From IMG/VR virus record IMGVR_UViG_3300007609_000008, positions 1 through 64,000 of that record: a stretch of DNA of 64,000 bases. One strand, 5' to 3'. The position numbers and the translations under genes were made by a program. The notes below the pieces were generated by a model, which was not told the origin of the DNA, ran no database searches, and saw only the letters and a program-made list of their open reading frames with translations. Position 1 is the first letter of the stretch; each line of letters begins with the position of its first letter. The DNA comes from a virus. This document shows, piece after piece, positions 40,149 to 50,025 of the stretch.

Positions 40149-42416
40149 CTATTTATATTGTAAACTAATCAGTTCTTCGTGCTTGTTATCTGTGCCCATC
40201 ATTCTGAGCATAGAGTTTCTGTCATTCTGTACACTGCCTCCTGGCATACCTCTGTCAGTGTAGAAGCTAACATCTTGTAACTGTCCGCTGTACTGAGAGA
40301 AGGCGCTGTTTCTGCCCATAAGAAAGACTGTCATGCTCTGATCTGTGAAACCGCCTGAGTCTTGTAACGTGTCTGCGAACTCATCAAGATTCTCTTCTAA
40401 CTGTTCATCACTCATGTTGTCTGCTTGCGACTCAGCCTTAGCTGTTGTCTGTTGTTCTTGTTGACTTGGAGGCGCAACATCAAAGCGTGAGAAGTTAGGC
40501 TGCACGTTGTTAAGAACAGCCGATATACTTTGTCCTGTACTGAACGATTGATTCTGTTGACTTGCAAATCCACCACCTTGTTGTGTCGCAGATGATTCCA
40601 TCTGAAAATCAGCAGTTTGTTGTTCTTCTTGTGACTGTTCAGCGACTACAACTACTGCCGGATTAACCACGGCTGAGAATGTAGCGTTCTCGAAGAAAGA
40701 ATCTTGAGAATCGAATGAAAACTCGTCCTTCATGTGTAATTCTGACTGATTATTACTCATATCATCCGTACTATTGAGTAAATTGTTAGATGAATTACTC
40801 ATGTTATCCTGAGGAGATGATTCATATGATTTACTTTGTGTATTATATGAAACAAATGCAGAGGTTTCTTGTGATAGTGTATTATTCATCGGTGTAGTGT
40901 TAGTTGTCAATGCATTACTGATAGAACTGGAAAAATTTTGTTCACTTAGATTTGTTGCATTGAAAGCAGAAACGCTATCAGATGATGTATAACTTTGAGT
41001 TGACTGGTAGCTTGCAGTTTGTATAGCATTGTCTTGAGCTGAAGCCGCAGTATCGAGAGCTAGACCAATCGCATCTACCCTTACCGGATTGACTCTCTCC
41101 TGTGTCAAGTTTTCGGGAGGCGATACACTTTCTTGCGGTTGAGGAATTTCTTCTGCTACAATCACTTCTTCTACAGGAGAGATTTCTTCTCGTGGTTCGA
41201 TTCTTTCTTCTGCTGGAACACTTTCTTCTATCGGCTCTTCAATTTCCTGAACCGGTTCTCTTCTAGCAGGCCGTGTGTTCACAGGTTCGACATAAACTTC
41301 TTCTTGAAAGGGTTCCTGTTCAAAAACCTGTGGTTCTTCGACATATGCAGGTGGAGTCTCTTGATACATAGGCTCTGGTTCTGCAAACATCTCTGGTGCA
41401 TTGTTGTCCTGATTAAATATATCTGGTGCATTGGTGTTAGGTGGAGGAGGCGGAGGAGGAAACATATTCGGGTCTTCGACTACCGGCTCATAGAAGTCTG
41501 ATATATCATCACCGAATATAAAGTCTGTACCCGATGCATTCTGTACTAATATAGCGTTATCGTAACCAGGACAAGCAGGATCATAAAGTTCATCGTATGT
41601 ACACTGTTGATCTAGATATGCCTGTTCGTATCCTTGACAGCCGTAATCATAAAGAGGATCACTAGAGCATTGTTGGTCGTAGTACGCTTCTTCGTAACCA
41701 GGACAGCTAGAATCATTCAGTGCGTTGCTACAATCAGGCCCGTTAGCTTGATATCCGCCATCCTGCCCGTACCAAGCCCTTCCCCCATTAAATGTTTCAC
41801 TAATAAAGTCCAGTTGAAACTCGTCAATACTACCCTGTGCATACTGTAACTGATTAAGTTCACCAGCAGCTAAGTTGCCCGTGTTTCCTATAAAAACATT
41901 GTGATAAGTAATGTCTACTTCGTCATACAAAAAATCAAACGAGCCATCTGGCCACATGTTTACTTGGAATGTATTTGTGTTCGTAGTTGCATATTCAGTA
42001 ATATTCTTCCAAAGAAATGACGATACTTCTTCGTTTGTTTTATAGAAGTAACCCGAGTCAGCAATACTAGTATCGTGTCTCAGATCAGTCCACAATGGAG
42101 CAATCATAAATGAATAATATCCAGACCCAGCATTTGATCCAGCCAAGTCTATACCATTGCAACACATGGAGTTGTTAGTGTTGGGATTACCGAACTGAGA
42201 CACAGGATCGTACAGCATAATGACCCCATTAGAACTCATCCATGCATCAGTAAAAACTCCGCCATAATAAGGAAAATTATGCTCAAGTGGAACGTGAAAG
42301 GTGCCGTCGTCAACACCGTTCATAACTTGAGTCATACCAGCAGAGGACAGCCAATCGGACTGTCCATACACAGTACTACTGAATAATGCTAATAGTGCAA
42401 AGACTAGATTTTTCAT
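40149..42416 (-). CDS. large secreted protein with NIDO-like domain and cysteine repeats
   Basis: 755 residues on the minus strand. A signal peptide (MKNLVFALLALFSSTVYGQ) is followed by ~190 residues resembling a nidogen-like extracellular beta domain (NFPYYGGVFTDAWMSSNG). Three ~18-residue repeats of the form CPGYxxAYxDQQCxxDxLYD come next (about 41,540-41,720), then a Pro-rich stretch and a ~400-residue Gln/Ser/Asn-rich disordered part. A signal peptide on a phage protein suggests action in the host envelope or release. It overlaps the upstream gene by four bases. Confidence 0.6.
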   Translation of the reverse strand: MKNLVFALLALFSSTVYGQSDWLSSAGMTQVMNGVDDGTFHVPLEHNFPYYGGVFTDAWMSSNGVIMLYDPVSQFGNPNTNNSMCCNGIDLAGSNAGSGYYSFMIAPLWTDLRHDTSIADSGYFYKTNEEVSSFLWKNITEYATTNTNTFQVNMWPDGSFDFLYDEVDITYHNVFIGNTGNLAAGELNQLQYAQGSIDEFQLDFISETFNGGRAWYGQDGGYQANGPDCSNALNDSSCPGYEEAYYDQQCSSDPLYDYGCQGYEQAYLDQQCTYDELYDPACPGYDNAILVQNASGTDFIFGDDISDFYEPVVEDPNMFPPPPPPPNTNAPDIFNQDNNAPEMFAEPEPMYQETPPAYVEEPQVFEQEPFQEEVYVEPVNTRPARREPVQEIEEPIEESVPAEERIEPREEISPVEEVIVAEEIPQPQESVSPPENLTQERVNPVRVDAIGLALDTAASAQDNAIQTASYQSTQSYTSSDSVSAFNATNLSEQNFSSSISNALTTNTTPMNNTLSQETSAFVSYNTQSKSYESSPQDNMSNSSNNLLNSTDDMSNNQSELHMKDEFSFDSQDSFFENATFSAVVNPAVVVVAEQSQEEQQTADFQMESSATQQGGGFASQQNQSFSTGQSISAVLNNVQPNFSRFDVAPPSQQEQQTTAKAESQADNMSDEQLEENLDEFADTLQDSGGFTDQSMTVFLMGRNSAFSQYSGQLQDVSFYTDRGMPGGSVQNDRNSMLRMMGTDNKHEELISLQYK
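40150..40157 (-). promoter_or_regulatory. T4-late-type promoter TATAAATA (minus strand)
   Basis: TATTTATA on the plus strand, 26 bases upstream of the minus-strand gene starting at 40124, in the gap after the 40149 stop. Confidence 0.6.
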
Positions 42417-43660
42417 TGAGGCATATTAGGAGATGTAGTGACTCTACCTTTCTTTACATCTCTTTCTTTTATACCAGGTATGTCAGCAAGATTCTCTTCC
42501 CACTCAGCTCCTGCTTCGTCACCGATCTTGCCTTGGAACGGACATGGAGTACCTGCCATCTTCATCGCAGTCCATACACGCTCGTCTTGACACATCAATG
42601 ATACAGCAGCGACACGCATACCCATATCGTACAGAGTCTTGCTCAGTTTGATTCGCTCACAGTTAGTGTCAGTAATAGATTTACCACCTGAGATACCGAA
42701 TATCTGAGTTTGAACTGCACCACTTACACCTGTTGTACACAAGTCTTGTGAAAACGAGCTACCAATACTAGGAGCGATTGCAGAAGGAGGAGGAGACTCA
42801 ATCTTTTGATTGATAGTCTGATTCTGTTTGCTCTCACTGACACTTCTGTTTTCGTTTACATTGTTATTAGTATTTGTATTTGTAGACTCACTCACACTCT
42901 CAGATATATTGGTGTTTGTGTTTTCACTTACACTATTGTTGTTATTAGTGTTAGTGTTCACTGAAGTGCTGCTACTTTCCATTGTACTAATATTGGTGTT
43001 TGTGTTGTCACTAGTAGACGTATTCACATTAGTATTATTATTTGTAGCATTAATAGTAGTGTCGTTCACATTAGTATTATTATTAGTATTATTAGTAGTA
43101 CTAATGCTTTCACTGTAATTATTATTTGTATTATTACTAGTTGTATTATTAGTATTTAAATTGGTATTGGTGTTATTACTAGTCGTTGTGTTTACATTGT
43201 TGTTGTTATTTGTAGAAGTACTAGTGCTAACATTATTATTGTTGTTAGTGTTCGTATTGTTTGTCCCACCGGACAGAACATTATTGTTAGTGTTCACATT
43301 AGTGCTTGTACTAGTACTAACATTTGTGTTATTATTAGTATTAGTATTATTAGTACCACCAGACAATATATTATTGTTAGTGTTGGTGTTTGTACTAGTA
43401 TTCACATTAGTGTTGTTATTCGTATTCGTACTAACATTTGTGTTATTATTATTGTTAGTATTTGTAGAAGTGCTTGTGTTTGTGTTCACATTATTGTTAT
43501 TGTTGGTTGCAGTCGAAGTCACAGTAGACGCCGAGTTTGTGGTCCCGTTCGTTTCTACATAGGTAGACGAATCGAAAAGACCGTCAGCATCGTTTTCGAC
43601 TTGTGCATTTGCAATATAGGGAATCATCAGAAGCATAATAAAGGATCCAATTCTTTTCAT
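42413..43660 (-). CDS. secreted Asn/Thr-repeat protein
   Basis: 415 residues on the minus strand from the ATG at 43660, which follows AAAGGA and opens with a signal peptide (MKRIGSFIMLLMIPYIANAQ). Residues from about 30 to 280 are almost only Asn, Thr, Ser and Val (NTNTNNNTNVSTSTSTN). The last ~120 residues are a normal folded domain with five Cys (including FSQDLCTTG, LMCQDER and GTPCPFQG). A long flexible adhesin or fibre is a fair guess. It is co-transcribed with the other secreted gene. Confidence 0.6.
   Translation of the reverse strand: MKRIGSFIMLLMIPYIANAQVENDADGLFDSSTYVETNGTTNSASTVTSTATNNNNNVNTNTSTSTNTNNNNNTNVSTNTNNNTNVNTSTNTNTNNNILSGGTNNTNTNNNTNVSTSTSTNVNTNNNVLSGGTNNTNTNNNNNVSTSTSTNNNNNVNTTTSNNTNTNLNTNNTTSNNTNNNYSESISTTNNTNNNTNVNDTTINATNNNTNVNTSTSDNTNTNISTMESSSTSVNTNTNNNNSVSENTNTNISESVSESTNTNTNNNVNENRSVSESKQNQTINQKIESPPPSAIAPSIGSSFSQDLCTTGVSGAVQTQIFGISGGKSITDTNCERIKLSKTLYDMGMRVAAVSLMCQDERVWTAMKMAGTPCPFQGKIGDEAGAEWEENLADIPGIKERDVKKGRVTTSPNMPQ
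42830..43530. repeat. low-complexity AAY/ACN coding repeat
   Basis: About 700 bases of near-repetitive trinucleotides (GTT/ATT/AGT on the plus strand) encoding the Asn/Thr tract. It includes a GGTACCACCAGACA-like segment seen twice (about 43,262 and 43,351), so units have probably expanded by slippage or recombination. Confidence 0.7.
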
Positions 43661-43692
43661 TGTCGGTCCTTTAAAGGGGGGATATGTCATGT

Positions 43693-43700
43693 TATTTATA
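43693..43700 (-). promoter_or_regulatory. T4-late-type promoter TATAAATA (minus strand)
   Basis: TATTTATA on the plus strand, 33 bases upstream of the minus-strand start at 43660. It lies back to back with the sigma70 promoter at 43732. Confidence 0.6.
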
Positions 43701-43731
43701 AGCTATTGATATTCCTCAATAAAATTATTGC

Positions 43732-43760
43732 TTGACATATCCGCAAAAATCTGTCATAAT
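43732..43760 (+). promoter_or_regulatory. sigma70-type promoter of the radical SAM block
   Basis: TTGACA at 43732-43737, 17-base spacer, TGTCATAAT with CATAAT at 43755-43760. It is the only strong promoter seen before the tightly overlapped genes running to 60.6 kb. Confidence 0.8.
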
Positions 43761-43790
43761 AGTAGTATATTTACAGTGAGGACTAGTATA

Positions 43791-44099
43791 ATGTATATGA
43801 ATCTTGGCAACTCTTTAAACTATACCACTTCTGGTCGTAAGCGGGCCAAGCTGCCAACCAAGAAGGCTGTCAAGCGTAAGTTCGAACCTTATGTGCCTTC
43901 TAAGACATATATAAGAGAGACACCTGATTATCCTAGTGTCACTACATCGCCTGCTGCTGACTCATGCAGCAAGCCTACGAGAACAGAATACACAGGCACG
44001 CTTGTTAAGGGCATCGCTACTATGCATAAGTCTAATGCAGTGCCTATCATCAACGACCAAGAAGCAAAAGATATTTCAAACATGAGGCGTGGTTCGTGA
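43791..44099 (+). CDS. small basic conserved phage protein
   Basis: 102 residues starting MYMNLGNSLNYTTSGRKRAK, a sequence I recall from T4-like marine phages, with a basic first half. No function is known. Its TGA overlaps the GTG of the next gene (GTGA), tying it to the radical SAM cluster, though it is probably an older core-phage gene. Confidence 0.6.
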   Translation: MYMNLGNSLNYTTSGRKRAKLPTKKAVKRKFEPYVPSKTYIRETPDYPSVTTSPAADSCSKPTRTEYTGTLVKGIATMHKSNAVPIINDQEAKDISNMRRGS

Positions 44100-44704
44100 A
44101 AATAGACTTTGATCTAGTATCTAGATGGATGTATGAGATACGAGAAAATTCTAGAATGTTAGATTGCTTCTGGCCGAGTCAGTTGCAAAGCAAGAAGTGG
44201 ATAATTGACACCCTAGTCAAAGAAGCATATTGGCGTGGTAGCATGGGTGACATTGTTATCTTTGGCGGCTGGTATGGCGTTCTTGCACAGATGCTACATC
44301 AAGAATTTGGCGGTAAATATATCAGTGTCGATAATGACCCTTCTTGCAAGGAAGTCTTTGATAGAATCAATACTAGCAACAAAATAGTGTTTAAAGATGG
44401 CTGTATGTCCGAATACGACTACAGTGATTCAATATTTTTAGACATGGTGATAAACACTAGTAGCGAACATGTATCTCAAGAAGTGTATTCTCAATGGTGG
44501 AACAACATTCCTAAAGGTACTAAATATGTAGTACAGGGCAATAATTTTTTTGAGACAGATGAACATGTGAGATGTACTGACACTCTTGAAGAATTTATCA
44601 CTATTAATTATCTAGAAAGCGCAAAGATTAAAGAATCTTTGAATTGCGGCATGAGACCAGATGGTTCTCCTTTCTATCGTTTTATGGCAATAGGCGTTAA
44701 ATAA
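44096..44704 (+). CDS. methyltransferase-like protein
   Basis: 202 residues from a GTG overlapping the previous stop. IVIFGGWYGVLAQML resembles the SAM loop and KYISVDNDPSC the acidic second strand of class I methyltransferases; INTSSEHVSQE could be the catalytic region. The glycine loop is not canonical, so a non-methylating Rossmann protein is possible. It heads the radical SAM cluster and shares one base with the first enzyme. Confidence 0.55.
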   Translation: MKIDFDLVSRWMYEIRENSRMLDCFWPSQLQSKKWIIDTLVKEAYWRGSMGDIVIFGGWYGVLAQMLHQEFGGKYISVDNDPSCKEVFDRINTSNKIVFKDGCMSEYDYSDSIFLDMVINTSSEHVSQEVYSQWWNNIPKGTKYVVQGNNFFETDEHVRCTDTLEEFITINYLESAKIKESLNCGMRPDGSPFYRFMAIGVK

Positions 44705-46161
44705 TGAAACTTAAGCACGGTGGTGAATCTAACTCTAATAACATAAGAGTTCTTGAAGACAAGCGAGACTATATTAATAATATTAGTCCTTCTTTTTGTT
44801 CTGCTAAGTGGTTGCAGACTACACTTTATTTACAGAATGGATACAATCATTCTTGTCACCACCCTTCACCTCACAAAATTCCTTTAGAAGAAGTACAGGC
44901 TAATCCTGCTGCCTTGCACAACAGTGCATTTAAAAAAGAACAGAGAGCTAAAATGCTCAAAGGCGAGAGACCAGCCGAGTGTGATTACTGTTGGAATATT
45001 GAAGATTTGGGAAAAGGTTACTTCTCAGATAGACACTACAAAACTTCTGATTATTGGGCATGGCATAGAGTAGATGAACCCGCTGAATCTGATCCGTATG
45101 ATGATATCTTTCCTTCTTACTTAGAGATTTCATTTTCTAACGCTTGTAACTTCGCATGTGCATATTGTACACCCGAAGCAAGCTCTAAATGGATGAAAGA
45201 CATAAAATCACATGGTGCATATCCTGTTGAGTTTGGTAGCCATTCTCTAGATAGTCTTAGAGATTTACAAAAAATTCCTTATAAAACTGATGAACATAAT
45301 CCTTATGTAGAAGCATTTAACAAGTGGTTTCCAGATGCTCTTCCTCATCTCAAGGTTTTCCGCATAACTGGCGGCGAACCTACAATGAGCAAAGACTTTT
45401 GGAAATCATTAGATTATATTTTACAAAATCCGAGAGATGATTTAGAAATTTCCATTAATACAAATCTTGGTGTACCAAAAGAACTAATTGACAGGTTGAT
45501 TGAGTATGCTAAAAGACTTGATACCGCATGTAAAGAGTGTGTTATATTTACAAGTTGCGAGGCATACGGTGAACAAGCAGAATATGTCAGAGACGGTTTA
45601 GACTATGATTATTGGTATGGCAATGTAAAAAGAATTCTAGAAGAGACTGAATGCAAAGTAGTTACTATGACTACTATAAATGCGTTGAGTCTTCCTTCTT
45701 TTACTCGCTGGTTAAAAGACATGATGGATCTCAGAATCGAATATAATCAGTTAGGTTTTATGAACAGAACTCCTATTAGTTTTAACTACTTGAGATTTCC
45801 TCCCCATCTGCAAGTATCAATACTTCCTGATTATATACGAGACAAATATGCTTCCGATATTGAAGAATATGTTTTGTCATGGGGAGAACTCGTTACTCCT
45901 TTGCCGAATGCAAAGTTTTACTTGGAAGAGATTGATCAGGTAAAAAGATTTTGTGACTACATGAGACAGGATACGACATCTGGTCCAAAATACAGAGAAA
46001 ACTTTATGCAGTTTATACAACATTATGATCTTCGCAGAGACAAAGATTTTATTTCTACTTTCCCTGAATATGAAGATTTTTATGAAGAATGGGCAATCGA
46101 GTATGCCCCTAAACTTAAAGCAGATTATATGGATTTGATAGAAGTTATTGAAGTAAAATGA
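44704..46161 (+). CDS. radical SAM enzyme A, N-terminal twitch-like domain
   Basis: 485 residues. The first ~110 residues carry FCSAKW, SCHHPSPHKIPL, LHN and ECDYCWNIED, a cysteine/histidine domain I read as the N-terminal twitch of the phage rSAM family. The radical SAM ligands are Cys148, Cys152 and Cys155 (CNFACAYC), and ITGGEP gives the SAM-binding GGE motif. The tail has the shared DLRRDKDFISTFPE motif. Enzymes A, B and C form one close subgroup. Four-base overlap with B. Confidence 0.85.
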   Translation: MKLKHGGESNSNNIRVLEDKRDYINNISPSFCSAKWLQTTLYLQNGYNHSCHHPSPHKIPLEEVQANPAALHNSAFKKEQRAKMLKGERPAECDYCWNIEDLGKGYFSDRHYKTSDYWAWHRVDEPAESDPYDDIFPSYLEISFSNACNFACAYCTPEASSKWMKDIKSHGAYPVEFGSHSLDSLRDLQKIPYKTDEHNPYVEAFNKWFPDALPHLKVFRITGGEPTMSKDFWKSLDYILQNPRDDLEISINTNLGVPKELIDRLIEYAKRLDTACKECVIFTSCEAYGEQAEYVRDGLDYDYWYGNVKRILEETECKVVTMTTINALSLPSFTRWLKDMMDLRIEYNQLGFMNRTPISFNYLRFPPHLQVSILPDYIRDKYASDIEEYVLSWGELVTPLPNAKFYLEEIDQVKRFCDYMRQDTTSGPKYRENFMQFIQHYDLRRDKDFISTFPEYEDFYEEWAIEYAPKLKADYMDLIEVIEVK

Positions 46162-47588
46162 GCAAAGATTTAATAGACTATCGTAAGAGAGTTCTTGACT
46201 CAAAGTCTCCTTCTTTCTGTGGCGCAAAGTGGTACAATGCTACAACTTGGTTAGGCAGCGGCACTACTGCTTCTTGCCATCACCCAACTGCACATAAAAT
46301 TCCTCTCGTTGAATTGCGAGACGATTACACTGCCATACACAACACAAAACACAAGAAAGCCACTCGCAAGATGATGCAAGAGGGTGAACGTCCTCTTGAG
46401 TGTGAATATTGTTGGCGCATGGAAGACATGGGCAAAGATGCTGTCTCAGACCGTGTTTTTAAATCTCAGATATACAGTGAAGAAGATTTGCAGTCGGCAT
46501 ACGACAAGTCTTGGGAAGATAGTGTAGACTTAAAAACTTTTGAGATTGCATTTGACAGAACTTGTAACCTTGCCTGTTCGTATTGTAACCCTTCGTTCTC
46601 TACTACATGGGCTAGAGACATTAAGAAGTATGGTCCTTATCAAAACTTGTTGTCAGATGGAGCAGGTGCATTTGAGCAAGACGGTTCTTGGACTGAGCCA
46701 TACGGTAGAGACGAAGAGAATCCATACATCGAAGCATTCTGGAAGTGGTGGGACAATGGTCTGTCTGAAAGTCTAGAAGAGCTACGAGTTACTGGTGGTG
46801 AACCTCTTATGTCAGGCAATACTTGGAAACTGTTCGATTGGTTTGAAGAGCAAGATAGCGATATGCGCTTTTCAATTAATAGTAATCTAATTGCCAAAGA
46901 CGAGATTATTGATAAACTAATTGAAAAATCTCATCGTGTTAAAAACTTTGAGCTTTACACTAGCGCAGAGTGTTTTGGTGTACATCAAGAATATTTGAGA
47001 GATGGCTTTGATTGGGAAGTCTGGCACAACAACATGCTAAGATTTGCGAAAGAAGGCAACTACAATAGTCTTAACATTATGATGACTATTACCGGATTGT
47101 CTTTGTTCAGCACTGCCGAGTTTTTAGACGAAGTTTACGAAATGAAGAAACACAGCAAATCAGGACATCATCCTGTTGTAAGTGTGAACATACTTCGCTT
47201 TCCTAGTTTTCAGAACATTCTTACATTACCAAAAGAGATTCGTGAGCATTGTAGACAAGAACTTGCTTTGTGGTTTGAAGAAAATAGAAACAAACCACAG
47301 TGGCTAGAATTCGAACTTGCAAGCATTGAAAGATTGATTGAATATCTTGCAACAGACGAAACACCACACCGTAAAGCGAGTAATCGTGATACTTTATGGC
47401 AGGACATGAAAGCCTTCTACACACAGTATGATCAGAGACGCAACAAAGATATTAATGTGTTTCCAGAAATATTTACTAAATGGTATGACACTATAAATAG
47501 TGGTTACAAGAAAGCTGAACTACACTCAGGTGACAACACTATATTTTTAGACGATGACAGATTAATAGAATTAACGGATATATTATGA
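46158..47588 (+). CDS. radical SAM enzyme B, N-terminal twitch-like domain
   Basis: 476 residues. FCGAKW, SCHHPTAHKIPL and ECEYCWRMED parallel enzyme A almost word for word. Cluster ligands are Cys136, Cys140 and Cys143 (CNLACSYC), with VTGGEP after them. The tail reads DQRRNKDINVFPE. It likely arose by duplication with A and C. A TATAAATA octamer near its 3' end (47492) could be chance. The next gene overlaps by four bases. Confidence 0.85.
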   Translation: MSKDLIDYRKRVLDSKSPSFCGAKWYNATTWLGSGTTASCHHPTAHKIPLVELRDDYTAIHNTKHKKATRKMMQEGERPLECEYCWRMEDMGKDAVSDRVFKSQIYSEEDLQSAYDKSWEDSVDLKTFEIAFDRTCNLACSYCNPSFSTTWARDIKKYGPYQNLLSDGAGAFEQDGSWTEPYGRDEENPYIEAFWKWWDNGLSESLEELRVTGGEPLMSGNTWKLFDWFEEQDSDMRFSINSNLIAKDEIIDKLIEKSHRVKNFELYTSAECFGVHQEYLRDGFDWEVWHNNMLRFAKEGNYNSLNIMMTITGLSLFSTAEFLDEVYEMKKHSKSGHHPVVSVNILRFPSFQNILTLPKEIREHCRQELALWFEENRNKPQWLEFELASIERLIEYLATDETPHRKASNRDTLWQDMKAFYTQYDQRRNKDINVFPEIFTKWYDTINSGYKKAELHSGDNTIFLDDDRLIELTDIL

Positions 47589-48628
47589 GCAAACATGTAA
47601 TATTAACACTACAAAATCCTCTAGATGAGAGCGACACGTTAGACATAAAATTTAATGTCATGGATACAGATATTGGCAATGATTGGTTTGATTTCGCTTC
47701 TTCTGCTCTTAAAAACAATCCTAGATTAGAAAAAAACTTTTGCTGGTTAGGTTGGCCAGATCCCAATCGTACTGTTGATTACTTAGCAAATCGTTTAGAA
47801 GAGTGTGTTGACGGTATAAATGATTTTGCAGATAACAATGTCGAACTCTGGGAAGGGTATCGTATTGATAAAAACTGGGACGATATTACTAGCGAAGATG
47901 CTTTGAACCAGTTACATCATCATTTTGAGATTCTTATGGGACAAGTGTGGGATGTCGCTAAGTACATGATACGTTCAGATGATGCTACTTCTTACAATAT
48001 CAGACAGCTTAATAATCTAGTACACGAACTTGCAGCAAGAAAAGTAGCAACTACTAACAAAGGTATGACTATTGGAAGTTATTTGAATCCGGTTAGAGAA
48101 CTATTCAAAGAAGATTACTACGACAATTTCTCTCTGAATAGAGATTTTGGAGATGTGTTTCTGCATTACGCTCAGACTGGTAAAACTCCAATAGAAGCAT
48201 TTGAAGACAACGATGATTATGTTTTCAATAACAATATTAATGCTTTGAGATATATGTCCGGCGAATTTAATATTTGGTGGTGTAATTCAATTTCAGAAAG
48301 CGAAAATGCAAAAAGAAAAGAAGAACTGAAAAAATGGCTACAAGATAGAGATGTAATATTTCAAGAACATGATGATTTTTGTTACTATGTTGATCCAGAT
48401 GAAAACAAGCAAGGCATAGGTTGGTTAGTTGTTGCTAAATTGGAAAATCAGTTTGATAGCAATTCTAAACTTGCTGAAGAAATTGCAAAAAGATTAAACA
48501 TATATAGTATGTCGTGTTTTGAAAATGAAGAGTTAGTAAGTTCCTATGTTTGGGATTATAAATGGACTGATTCTGATTATATTGAAAACGAAATTAACTT
48601 TTTAAGTCCACTTTTCCCGAGAGCATAA
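47585..48628 (+). CDS. radical SAM cluster partner protein 1
   Basis: 347 residues, no enzyme motif recognised. Landmarks are LNQLHHHFEILMGQVW, LNNLVHELA, FGDVFLHYAQTGKTPIEAF and GIGWLVVAKLE. The protein at 58323-59165 has the same order (LQKLFDTHEYFEVLG, MNTLIHKME, YIGYGETGKNLHHCF, GKWAIGEIE), so they look like distant paralogues. One lies between enzymes B and C and one after enzyme H, which suggests a substrate, carrier or scaffold for the enzymes. Confidence 0.55.
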   Translation: MSKHVILTLQNPLDESDTLDIKFNVMDTDIGNDWFDFASSALKNNPRLEKNFCWLGWPDPNRTVDYLANRLEECVDGINDFADNNVELWEGYRIDKNWDDITSEDALNQLHHHFEILMGQVWDVAKYMIRSDDATSYNIRQLNNLVHELAARKVATTNKGMTIGSYLNPVRELFKEDYYDNFSLNRDFGDVFLHYAQTGKTPIEAFEDNDDYVFNNNINALRYMSGEFNIWWCNSISESENAKRKEELKKWLQDRDVIFQEHDDFCYYVDPDENKQGIGWLVVAKLENQFDSNSKLAEEIAKRLNIYSMSCFENEELVSSYVWDYKWTDSDYIENEINFLSPLFPRA

Positions 48629-50025
48629 TGACAGTACACAGTTACAATTTATTAGACTTAAAAGATGTCACTGAAGAATTGAATACAGTTGGTAAAGGCT
48701 TCTGTCTTGCCAAGTGGTATCATGTCAGTATGCATCTTCATACCGGACAGAATCATAGCTGCTATCATCCAGCTCCTCACAAGATTCCTCTAGACTTAGC
48801 GAAAGAAGACGCCAATGTTCTTCACAATAGTCCTTTCAAGAAAAAAGTACGCAAAGAAATGCTTGAAGGTGGAAGACCGGCAGAGTGTAGTTACTGCTGG
48901 AATGTTGAAGACCTGGGAGACGATCAAATATCAGATAGAATGCTTCGTTCATCTGAGCCTTGGGCATTGCCATTAATTCAAGAGACTAAAGATATTGATT
49001 GGCAAGCAGATGTTTATCCTCGCTATCTAGAACTAAACTTTAGTAATCGCTGTCAACTGAAATGTAGTTACTGTGCTCCTATGGCAAGCTCTAGTTGGTT
49101 AAAAGAAACTGAGAAGTGGGGCAACTGGCCCTTAGAAAATCGTATCAATGTTAGACAATACGATAATGACACCTTCAAAAACGAAGGCTCCATTTACGGC
49201 GAAGAAGACACAAACCCATACATCAAAATCTTTTGGGAGTGGTTCCCTGATGCATATCCACACTTACACACACTAAGATTTACTGGAGGTGAGCCTTTAC
49301 TTAGTCCTAACGTATTTAAGGTTCTCGACTATGTTGGCGCCAATCCTAAACCAGACTTAGAGTTTGCTGTAAACAGTAACATGATGATTCCAGAAAGAAA
49401 CATTATTCGTTTTATTCAGACAGCAAATGATTTGACTGTGAACAATAAAATTAAAGGATACTCGCTGTTTACTAGTGTTGATACTTGGGGCAAACAAGCA
49501 GAATGGATTCGTAACGGACTCGAAATAAAAAAATATGAAAGTAATCTTCACTACTACATGGAACATTCTGAATCAAAGTATTTCAGTTTTATGGTGACTT
49601 TCTGTTTGCTTGCTATTCCTAACTTTACTGAGTTTTTAGACAAGGTGTTAGAGTTTAGAGAAAAATATAATGTAGATGACAGTTATCAGCGTGTTAATTT
49701 TGATACCCCGTATACTATTGAACCGCCTCATCTGACTGCTCGTATTGCTGATGATTGGATGATCGAACGATTAGAATATACTTGTAATTACTTAGAAGAA
49801 AGAGTAGACGATAGTGATATCAAAATGTTCTCATCTGTTGAACATAAGAAACTGTTACGTGTTCTTGAATGGGTAAAACAAAACAGATATGAGGGCGAAG
49901 AGCTTGCTATGAATAGAAGAGATTTCGCTAAGTTTGTAGACGAGCATGACAGAAGAAGAGGCACAGATTTCCATGCTGCCTTTCCTGAACTAAGAAATTT
50001 TTACGATATGTGTAAGGAGTCATAA
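48628..50025 (+). CDS. radical SAM enzyme C, N-terminal twitch-like domain
   Basis: 465 residues. FCLAKW, SCYHPAPHKIPL and ECSYCWNVED mark the same N-terminal domain as A and B. Ligands are Cys142, Cys146 and Cys149 (CQLKCSYC), with FTGGEP following. The tail is DRRRGTDFHAAFPE. The first ligand is followed by Gln, where most others have Asn. Overlaps the partner gene before it and the SDR gene after it by one base each. Confidence 0.85.
   Translation: MTVHSYNLLDLKDVTEELNTVGKGFCLAKWYHVSMHLHTGQNHSCYHPAPHKIPLDLAKEDANVLHNSPFKKKVRKEMLEGGRPAECSYCWNVEDLGDDQISDRMLRSSEPWALPLIQETKDIDWQADVYPRYLELNFSNRCQLKCSYCAPMASSSWLKETEKWGNWPLENRINVRQYDNDTFKNEGSIYGEEDTNPYIKIFWEWFPDAYPHLHTLRFTGGEPLLSPNVFKVLDYVGANPKPDLEFAVNSNMMIPERNIIRFIQTANDLTVNNKIKGYSLFTSVDTWGKQAEWIRNGLEIKKYESNLHYYMEHSESKYFSFMVTFCLLAIPNFTEFLDKVLEFREKYNVDDSYQRVNFDTPYTIEPPHLTARIADDWMIERLEYTCNYLEERVDDSDIKMFSSVEHKKLLRVLEWVKQNRYEGEELAMNRRDFAKFVDEHDRRRGTDFHAAFPELRNFYDMCKES

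Noticed and set aside
43161-43562. Plus-strand hydrophobic ORF rich in Leu and Val
   Set aside because: It is the antisense shadow of the Asn/Thr-repeat protein; it has no ribosome site and follows from AAY/ACN codons read backwards.
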